Shown here: positions 40,595-47,073 of the stretch, piece after piece
Layout: the number at the start of each line of letters is the position of its first letter
Numbering within the stretch: the stretch's first letter is position 1
Assembly (NCBI GenBank): GCA_017467745.1
Contig: JAFUKV010000147.1
Span: forward strand, 1-47,073
DNA: 47,073 nt
Reading direction: 5' to 3'
Origin: Bacteroidaceae bacterium
GTDB lineage: Bacteria > Bacteroidota > Bacteroidia > Bacteroidales > CHK158-818
Notes under the pieces: model-generated
Seen by the model: only the letters and a program-made list of their open reading frames with translations
Told to the model about the DNA's origin: nothing
The model's database searches: none
Program-made: the position numbers and the translations under genes

Positions 40595-43500
40595 CTACTT
40601 TACCTGCACTTTTTCATCTGCCGTTGTCGCTTTTATCAACGGGTCATACATTGCTTCACAGCTTACGGCCGGCAACATAAACGATCCGGCATAAGCGGCA
40701 TATAAATTCAATTTTATCTCTATACTACTACCCGGCGGCAGCACATCTATATATGAATAAACACAATCGTCCCTGAAATCCTGATAATTTACTCCGGCAA
40801 CATTCTGCTCAACATTATCATTCAAGAAACGTGTATTCAATATCTCCCATCCGGCAGGCATCATTTGCGTAACCACCAGATTCCGAATGGTGCGAACCGA
40901 AGGATTGGAAATCCGGACTATCGCACTAAAATCCGTTCCCTGCGCAATATTTTCAACAGAAACAGGCGAGCCTTTCTTATCTACATAGCGAACAGACATA
41001 TCAATTCCATTAGACATAGCCTTCGTATCGCCCTGCTTTACCATTCCTGTTGTAACAACCCTACCGAATATCACTGATGCGCCATCATTACGAACCTCCA
41101 ACTCCGCCCCTTTCGAAGCCTTATCGGAGAGAATATTCATCCAAACCTTTTTTTGCGTATCGATGCTCTCTCCTTTTTCGCCATAACGGTAAACAAATTT
41201 TAAATCGCCCGATACCGGGTATTTTTGCATATACTTAGACATCGCAATCAAAGAAAATGCCGTTGTCTGGGTGCTCATCCATTCGGAAGAAGAAAGAGCA
41301 TCAGACAATTCCGTAGCCAACACAGCCGCATCCGCAGCATTATCTAACAAGCACAACGTCAACAACTGCATTGCCCGATTACGATAATCGCTGCCAAATG
41401 TCATATCGTCAGTCACAGAAGACTCTACAACTGTCGTGCGCTCTATCAATTGTTTACCCACATCCCGTTTTCCGATATTCGCATAAGCGGCAGCCAGCAC
41501 CCAATAAGTTATCGGCGCATACGAATCCCCTGCCATTAATCTATTCATTGCTCCTATCTCCGGACTTTGCGCCAATGACAGAACATACAATCGATAGGCC
41601 TGAGTCAAGGACTCGTCTTCATGATACAAACCGGTAGCCGGTTTCCATCGTTGCGCCATTTTTACTTGGTTATCCAACCAACTTTTTTTCATAGATGCAG
41701 AAACGGAATATCCGTGTTTCTCCGCTTCGAGCATAAAATGTCCGGCATATACCGATCCCCAGCCGGAAGTACTGCTTTGCCCCGGCCAATAAGCAAACGC
41801 CCCATCGCCGGTTTGATATGAACGTAAACGCTTCAAGACACTCTCTACTTTCGACTGTATTTGCGACAATCTCTCGGCTGACAAATCGCAAAATTCCGAT
41901 AAATACAATTGCGGGAAAGCACCTGAAACAATCTGTTCGAGACAACCGTGCGGGTACGTAGTCAGATACGCTATCCGAGACGACAAATTAACCGGAGGCA
42001 CATTGCTCATTTCCAAAGCTATCTTATTCGTTCCGGGACGTCCGTCCACTTTCAGCGTCTTTTTCCACTCTTTGCCCGCTTCTATTTTAAACGGCTCTAT
42101 CGCTACTTGCTCTCGCATTATCTCCCGTATTTCCAAATCCGTATCATAAGTCGATTTTTCTTGACCGGCACGAGCGGTTATTTTTATCTTGGCAACACCG
42201 GGATTCTCTTTTACCTTGATGCGGAATCTTACGGATTTATCGCTAACCGTTGCAAAATTAAGCGATTTTTCCGATTTTCCCACAATTTGCATATTATCGG
42301 AAACTGTAATAGAAACCGACACATCGCCTATATTGTCTTTGGTAGCAAACACTGTTACAGGAACGTCCAATTCATCTCCCACACCTAATACACGAGGCAG
42401 CGTTCCCAATACCATAATAGGATTACGTACCAACATCGTTTTATCTGTCGAGCCATAGGCCGAGCCATTGCCTGCTACGGCCATAACCCGTACCCTACCA
42501 TTGTAGTTAGGCATCTCGAATGTATGTGTGGCTTTTTCGCCTTTCTTCAAAAGGAACGGGCCGGCAAATTGTACCACCGGTTTAAAACGATTGACAATCG
42601 CTTTGGGGCCGCGCATGAGAGCATCATCTCCCCCTATCGAGAAAAGTTGTTCTATCTTACCTCCATAAGCGCCCAAAACGGCGTTATACATATCCCATGT
42701 ACGGACGCCTAATGCCTCACGGGCATTAAACGCCTTCCACGCATCGGGCGTTTTAAATCGTGTCAAATCAAGCAGTCCCTCATCTACAATAGCCAACGTA
42801 TAAGCCATTTCCCGTCCCGATTTTTCAGAAACGGTTACTTGATAAGATTGCTCGGGTTTTACCTCTTGCGGTAACGACAATTGCGGTTCTAAACGGCTTG
42901 CCGGAGAATTTACCGTAAATGGAACTACTCCATACATACGTATCGGCAAGTCATTTTTCGTAAAGGCGTACGGTTGTATCAAGGTAACATATACATAAGC
43001 ATTGGGAAGCATTTTTTCCGTTACCGGAATTTCCACACGCGTTTCGTTATCTTCACAGACTTTTTCTGTCACCGAGAGCAATTCATTTCCGTTTTCTATA
43101 CAAACAATAGCCCTGCTTCCTTTCGAAGAAGGAATGGTAACAATCATTTTATCTCCGGGCGCATACTCCTCTTTATCGAGCTTAAATCTCAGCATTGTAG
43201 CTTTATCCGCTCCTCCCATATCGCGACGGCCTTTCACACCCGGCCAATCGAAATAGCTCATCACTCCCGTCGAATGTCCTCCGGTCGTAGCATCGACTAC
43301 CGAAATGAAATAAGTGCCCCACTCCTCTTTCGGAATATTCATATCAATAAACCCGGCTCCCGACGAATCAGTAAAAAACATACGTTTTTTTACCGGCTCA
43401 TTATAACTATTCGAAACGAAATTAGCTAAACGGCTATTATCGGCGCTCCACCACCAATACCAATCTACTTTATAGATTTTCGCCTCCAATACTCTACCCG

Positions 43501-46129
43501 GAATAGGCTTTCCATCAGGGGTCAACGCTACTATTTTATATTCATACCGCCGGCCTGTTTCCAACTGTTCTTGTTCTTTTCCGGGAGCCATAATGCCCAC
43601 ATAGCAATTATAAGGCGAATATTTCGCGCGTACAGCGTCAATACTAAAATCGCCTGTCGCCTCATATACTTTGGTTACGAAACTACCCAACAACATACCG
43701 GGAGCCGATTGCCCCACATTTATCGAAGCATTTATCACCGCATTGCCTTCATCATTCGTAACACCTTGTATTAACGAACTTTCTTCACTCGAAAACACTT
43801 TGGACGGATTATCGAATACATAACGTTCATATCCCGGAAACTCGGTTTTGGTAGAAATAAACGTAGCTTGAATATCGTATTTCAAATTACGTGCCACCGC
43901 CCCTTGCAACCATTCGGTATGTAATCTCGCATCTATCGGCTTTCCTTTTTGCAACAATTTATCGGCAAAAGTCAAATCTACTTTCAACCGATTAGGTTTA
44001 ATCGTCTCTATGCGCAACCGCTTAGAAAACTCAGCTCCGCCTACCGAAACTTTTACATTCCAAAGTCCCGTAGGGGCATCCTGTTCCGTCGGCATATCAA
44101 ACGAATATATTCCTAATACTCCCTTAGTGGAAATTTGTTTCAGATATGTCTGTCCCAACGGGTTTATCAACTCCATAACTACCGGATGTTGTGCCGGAAG
44201 AGACGCCTGCTTATCATTCAGCATAAAAGACAAATGCAATGTATCTCCCGGCCGCCAAACGCCTCTATCTCCGTAAATAAAGCCTTTCAATCCTTTCTGC
44301 ACCGCTTCGCCCGACACATCGAAAGAGCTCAACGATAAAGAAGTGGGTACATCTACCCGCAAATATCCTCGTTGTTTTCCTAAGGAGGCAACAAGATAGT
44401 AAGGAGTCTCCTTATCCAAAGAAAAAGCAGCGCGCCCATCATCATCGGTTGTAGCCGACTTTATTTCTTGATTTTGATAATTATACAACGTTACTTTTAC
44501 CCCGCTTTCGGGTGAAGTAGATACCAAGTTATGTACAAAAACATCCATCTTTCCGGTAGTGCCTGCCGCCACCATAATGCCTAAATCGGAAGCCAAGATA
44601 TTTTTTCCTACTACTTTATTCACGTAATAGCTATCCTTACATGGATTTGTTCTTTCGCTATAATTGTAATCTTCCCATCCGGTTTCGCCCGAATAATAAT
44701 AGTAACCGCCTTCGTCAAAACGAGCCAATTCTTCTTCTAATTTCAGCTTATCGCTTGCCCTGATTTCATCCTTCGACAACTCATCCGTACCTGTACACGG
44801 CAAATACGCCAATTCCTTATTAAAAGAGAACTCTATGCGATAAATTGCTCCCGGCTCAGGAGTAATAAGTTTATTAAGATCTAAGGCAAAGGTATTCCAA
44901 CGAGATAAATCGTAATTTCCCAACTCATCTAAAAATATCGTCTGGCGAGATATTAACCGACCGAAACGTATCAGATTATATGATTCTTCAATTTGATTCG
45001 ACTGTAAAAAAGATCCAATATTTTGTTCGAATATTTTAATTACCCGTACCACGACACCCTTCAATCCTATTGCTTGGAAAGGGAGCGTCAAGTGTTCCGA
45101 CTGCGGAATGATTGTTCCGTCCCCTAAAAAACGCACATTCGGGTGATTCTCGTCCGAACTGATATTTTTTTCAAAATATTGTCCTAACAACGTTCCATCG
45201 GCAGATCGAAGAGAACTAAAAACAAAAATGCTCCAATTGCCATATTTCTCACTGGCCAGTTCAGGATATATCCGGATTTTATTAGTACCTTCAAAACTTA
45301 CCCGCGACTTTCTATCTGTCGTTCCGGAGATTCCCTCCAAAGATTGTTTTTTGTCTAATGCTTTGGTAAACGAAATTTCTATAAATCTTTCGGGTTGAGA
45401 CTTATAACGGACATCATAAACCGAAAAATCATTCTTTGCGGGGACATTCACAGAACATAATGTCTGTCCATTCTTTATCCCCATCTTATTAGATCCGGTA
45501 GAAAGGGTTAATGTACGGGATTTTTCGGCAAAAGAGATATTCTTCAATTTCAAGCCATGCCGTTTTCCATCCGCACTGTGATTCCATTCGGTTGTTACTG
45601 GTTGTTCGCTAATCACCACACAACTCTCGACATCCTCAGGCGTCTCCTTATCGGACGTATATACCGTCAAATCGAACGAATATCCTTTTTCATCTATATC
45701 CATGCCGTTTACATCGGCACGCATCGCACCCGGCACGGTTTGAAATGAAAATCGGAACGAACCGGCATCTGGTGTATCTCCGAACCACTTTTCCAAATCG
45801 ACATCCACATCATAGCGTTTATCCCGTTCAAAAGATTCTGCCGGCTTAAATATGATATTACGGTTATTCTCTACACGAAACACGCCTTTTACCTTAGGCG
45901 TTATAAGAACGCTTTTCTCCAACTTGTCCGGAGCCTGTTGCTCTTCCGGTATATCTTGTGTCAGAATGATACGCAGAGGTGCAAAACGGGAAATTTTTCC
46001 GGCTGTATATGCCTCAACATACGGATTTACTTTTATTTCATCTGTTTTCTCCTTTTTCGATGAACATGCGAATGTAATAAAACTGCAAATCACAATCGCC
46101 ATACCCCAATAGCCTCTACGCATTTTCAT
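40595..46129 (-). CDS. Alpha-2-macroglobulin-family lipoprotein (thioester type)
   Basis: An 1844-residue envelope lipoprotein. The lipobox ITFAC places the lipid cysteine at 22. Numerous macroglobulin (MG) beta domains precede a bait-type region. The thioester motif GCLEQ is present (C1396, Q1399 in YPHGCLEQ), followed by the helical TED domain (DGAFAYWPGQSSTSGWGSVYAGHFMLEAEKHG), and a receptor-like C-terminal MG domain ends at VQVK. The protein traps and covalently holds proteases that reach the periplasm. In E. coli the same pairing with a penicillin-binding protein 1C exists; here pbpC is divergent. A -7 box lies 32 bp upstream. Confidence 0.93.
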   Translation of the reverse strand: MKMRRGYWGMAIVICSFITFACSSKKEKTDEIKVNPYVEAYTAGKISRFAPLRIILTQDIPEEQQAPDKLEKSVLITPKVKGVFRVENNRNIIFKPAESFERDKRYDVDVDLEKWFGDTPDAGSFRFSFQTVPGAMRADVNGMDIDEKGYSFDLTVYTSDKETPEDVESCVVISEQPVTTEWNHSADGKRHGLKLKNISFAEKSRTLTLSTGSNKMGIKNGQTLCSVNVPAKNDFSVYDVRYKSQPERFIEISFTKALDKKQSLEGISGTTDRKSRVSFEGTNKIRIYPELASEKYGNWSIFVFSSLRSADGTLLGQYFEKNISSDENHPNVRFLGDGTIIPQSEHLTLPFQAIGLKGVVVRVIKIFEQNIGSFLQSNQIEESYNLIRFGRLISRQTIFLDELGNYDLSRWNTFALDLNKLITPEPGAIYRIEFSFNKELAYLPCTGTDELSKDEIRASDKLKLEEELARFDEGGYYYYSGETGWEDYNYSERTNPCKDSYYVNKVVGKNILASDLGIMVAAGTTGKMDVFVHNLVSTSPESGVKVTLYNYQNQEIKSATTDDDGRAAFSLDKETPYYLVASLGKQRGYLRVDVPTSLSLSSFDVSGEAVQKGLKGFIYGDRGVWRPGDTLHLSFMLNDKQASLPAQHPVVMELINPLGQTYLKQISTKGVLGIYSFDMPTEQDAPTGLWNVKVSVGGAEFSKRLRIETIKPNRLKVDLTFADKLLQKGKPIDARLHTEWLQGAVARNLKYDIQATFISTKTEFPGYERYVFDNPSKVFSSEESSLIQGVTNDEGNAVINASINVGQSAPGMLLGSFVTKVYEATGDFSIDAVRAKYSPYNCYVGIMAPGKEQEQLETGRRYEYKIVALTPDGKPIPGRVLEAKIYKVDWYWWWSADNSRLANFVSNSYNEPVKKRMFFTDSSGAGFIDMNIPKEEWGTYFISVVDATTGGHSTGVMSYFDWPGVKGRRDMGGADKATMLRFKLDKEEYAPGDKMIVTIPSSKGSRAIVCIENGNELLSVTEKVCEDNETRVEIPVTEKMLPNAYVYVTLIQPYAFTKNDLPIRMYGVVPFTVNSPASRLEPQLSLPQEVKPEQSYQVTVSEKSGREMAYTLAIVDEGLLDLTRFKTPDAWKAFNAREALGVRTWDMYNAVLGAYGGKIEQLFSIGGDDALMRGPKAIVNRFKPVVQFAGPFLLKKGEKATHTFEMPNYNGRVRVMAVAGNGSAYGSTDKTMLVRNPIMVLGTLPRVLGVGDELDVPVTVFATKDNIGDVSVSITVSDNMQIVGKSEKSLNFATVSDKSVRFRIKVKENPGVAKIKITARAGQEKSTYDTDLEIREIMREQVAIEPFKIEAGKEWKKTLKVDGRPGTNKIALEMSNVPPVNLSSRIAYLTTYPHGCLEQIVSGAFPQLYLSEFCDLSAERLSQIQSKVESVLKRLRSYQTGDGAFAYWPGQSSTSGWGSVYAGHFMLEAEKHGYSVSASMKKSWLDNQVKMAQRWKPATGLYHEDESLTQAYRLYVLSLAQSPEIGAMNRLMAGDSYAPITYWVLAAAYANIGKRDVGKQLIERTTVVESSVTDDMTFGSDYRNRAMQLLTLCLLDNAADAAVLATELSDALSSSEWMSTQTTAFSLIAMSKYMQKYPVSGDLKFVYRYGEKGESIDTQKKVWMNILSDKASKGAELEVRNDGASVIFGRVVTTGMVKQGDTKAMSNGIDMSVRYVDKKGSPVSVENIAQGTDFSAIVRISNPSVRTIRNLVVTQMMPAGWEILNTRFLNDNVEQNVAGVNYQDFRDDCVYSYIDVLPPGSSIEIKLNLYAAYAGSFMLPAVSCEAMYDPLIKATTADEKVQVK

Positions 46130-46160
46130 ATCTCTTTTTAAAATTTAGTTGGTTCTGAAA

Positions 46161-46168
46161 CAAATATA
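46161..46168 (-). promoter_or_regulatory. -7 box for the alpha-2-macroglobulin operon
   Basis: Minus-strand TATATTTG matches TAnnTTTG, 32 bp upstream of the alpha-2-macroglobulin ATG. Confidence 0.55.
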
Positions 46169-46269
46169 CGATAAAGCATCATTCATAATCATATACCGGT
46201 AATTTTTTCAAAAACATTAACCTTATTATAATTACCCGACTTTATCTAATTCGAATAACAAAAATACGC

Positions 46270-46277
46270 TATATTTG
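46270..46277 (+). promoter_or_regulatory. -7 box for pbpC
   Basis: TATATTTG matches TAnnTTTG and ends only 4 bp before the first ATG of pbpC at 46282, so the transcript would start at or within the first codons. Confidence 0.5.
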
Positions 46278-46281
46278 TGTA

Positions 46282-47073
46282 ATGATAAAAATGAAACACA
46301 TATTAAATACTTTTCGTTTTTCTCAAAAAAGAAAAAATTCCCGTTACAGACGAATCAAACAGATATTTTTTATTTTTAATTCCTTATTGGCAATATGGTT
46401 CCTTTTTTACATTTGTACGCCTAAAAACCTGTTTCCTCAACCGACATCGTCTCTTCTATATAGCGCAGAAAACGAATTATTATGTGCACGCATCGCTCCT
46501 GACGGCCAATGGAGATTTCCGGAAACAGACACGATTTCATCTAAATTTACCGCTTGTATTACAACATACGAGGATAAACGTTTTTTTTATCATCCGGGCA
46601 TCGACTTGCCAGCAATAGCTCGGGCAATGTTCTTAAATATCAAACACCGAAAAATAATGAGCGGAGGCAGCACGCTTACAATGCAAACCGCCCGAATGGC
46701 CAGAGGTAATCGCCCCCGCAATTTATATGAAAAAGCAGTAGAAGCCTTATGGGCAATATCGTTAGAGTGCCGCTTTTCAAAACAAAAAATATTATTGCTC
46801 TATGCCAACCACGCTCCTTTTGGAGGAAACGTTATCGGCATAGAAACTGCTGCGTGGCGTTACTTTGGAAGAGAAGCGTCCAAACTCTCATGGGCGGAAA
46901 ACGCAACTTTGGCCGTGCTACCAAATGCCCCCGCCTTGATACATCCCGGCAGAAACCGAGAAAAACTGCTGCAAAAACGCAATAATCTGCTTCTATCTTT
47001 AAAAAAACGAGGGATTATAGACGAAACAACTTTTGAATTATCTTGTTTAGAACCCCTGCCACAAGCTCCGCAC
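46282..47073 (+). CDS. pbpC: Penicillin-binding protein 1C, N-terminal part (cut by window edge)
   Basis: Peptidoglycan glycosyltransferase with a C-terminal transpeptidase that lies outside the window; 264 codons are visible. A basic cytosolic N-terminus and one transmembrane helix (about 28-44) precede the GT51 domain: EDKRFFYHPGID (catalytic glutamate), GGSTLTMQTARM, and KILLLYANHAPFGGNVIGIETAAWRYFG. The HAPFGGNVIGIETAA wording is typical of PBP1C. It is divergent from the alpha-2-macroglobulin gene, a known genomic pairing. The -7 box at 46270-46277 makes either a leaderless start at 46282 or the second ATG at 46291 likely. Confidence 0.9.
   Translation, partial: MIKMKHILNTFRFSQKRKNSRYRRIKQIFFIFNSLLAIWFLFYICTPKNLFPQPTSSLLYSAENELLCARIAPDGQWRFPETDTISSKFTACITTYEDKRFFYHPGIDLPAIARAMFLNIKHRKIMSGGSTLTMQTARMARGNRPRNLYEKAVEALWAISLECRFSKQKILLLYANHAPFGGNVIGIETAAWRYFGREASKLSWAENATLAVLPNAPALIHPGRNREKLLQKRNNLLLSLKKRGIIDETTFELSCLEPLPQAPH

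Noticed and set aside
1..47073. CRISPR arrays, prophage, insertion sequences or rRNA
   Set aside because: No regularly spaced repeats, transposase, capsid, integrase or rRNA sequence was seen; the only mobile-DNA hint is the tRNA-Ser repeats.

Overview
The window is about 47 kb of a Bacteroidales chromosome, probably a gut commensal. Nearly every transcription start region carries the Bacteroidetes -7 box (TAnnTTTG). The gene content is also typical of the order: coaX/lptC/ppiD envelope operon, a DUF4837 lipoprotein, an alpha-2-macroglobulin lipoprotein, a PCMD-domain protein and inositol-lipid genes. Base composition is AT-rich and even. I see no complete mobile element, CRISPR array or rRNA. 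I would not name a genus; a Barnesiellaceae/Coprobacter-like or Parabacteroides-like lineage is a guess.

Layout. (1) 1-7.36 kb, minus strand: a sulfation operon, cysQ - SLC13 permease - cysC - cysD - cysN - sulfotransferase, followed by a secreted PCMD protein cut by the window edge. It imports and activates sulfate to PAPS, transfers it, and removes PAP. No sulfate-reduction gene is present, so the PAPS is probably for sulfating an acceptor. CysN ends in an extra domain that looks like an APS kinase without its catalytic motifs. (2) 7.4-8.2 kb: tRNA-Ser(UGA), two hairpin terminators and a small set of GTTACTAAA repeats. (3) 8.2-16.2 kb: malate dehydrogenase, two thioredoxins (cytosolic then exported), a pair of short chromate-transporter-like proteins, a membrane-anchored nuclease, pepT-gcvT, a small broken ORF, and miaA. 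(4) 16.3-20.1 kb, minus: a sigma-54 activator, lptE, a TPR-like protein and secG in one operon, plus a PlsC-type acyltransferase. (5) 20.2-24.9 kb, minus: an inositol-lipid cluster with inositol-phosphate synthase, HAD phosphatase, CDP-alcohol phosphotransferase, an ATP-grasp enzyme and a nucleotidyltransferase.

(6) 25.1-28.7 kb, minus: pdxA, a DUF4837 lipoprotein, a truncated C1-type peptidase remnant and rlmN. (7) 28.8-36.3 kb, minus: coaX - outer-membrane protein - TPR protein - lptC - CorC/HlyC family - ppiD, an envelope-biogenesis block. (8) 36.5-37.2 kb, plus: a DivIC/FtsB-like septum protein and a small membrane protein. (9) 37.3-47.1 kb: a secreted CE1-type esterase, a Crp/Fnr regulator with clustered palindromes including a perfect TTGAT-N4-ATCAA site, a PagL-type lipid A deacylase with a giant alpha-2-macroglobulin, and divergently the start of pbpC.

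The strongest leads are the sulfation operon with its pseudo-kinase CysN tail, and the inositol-lipid cluster with two enzymes (ATP-grasp, nucleotidyltransferase) whose substrates are not obvious. All family assignments come from reading motifs by eye; no database search was possible.
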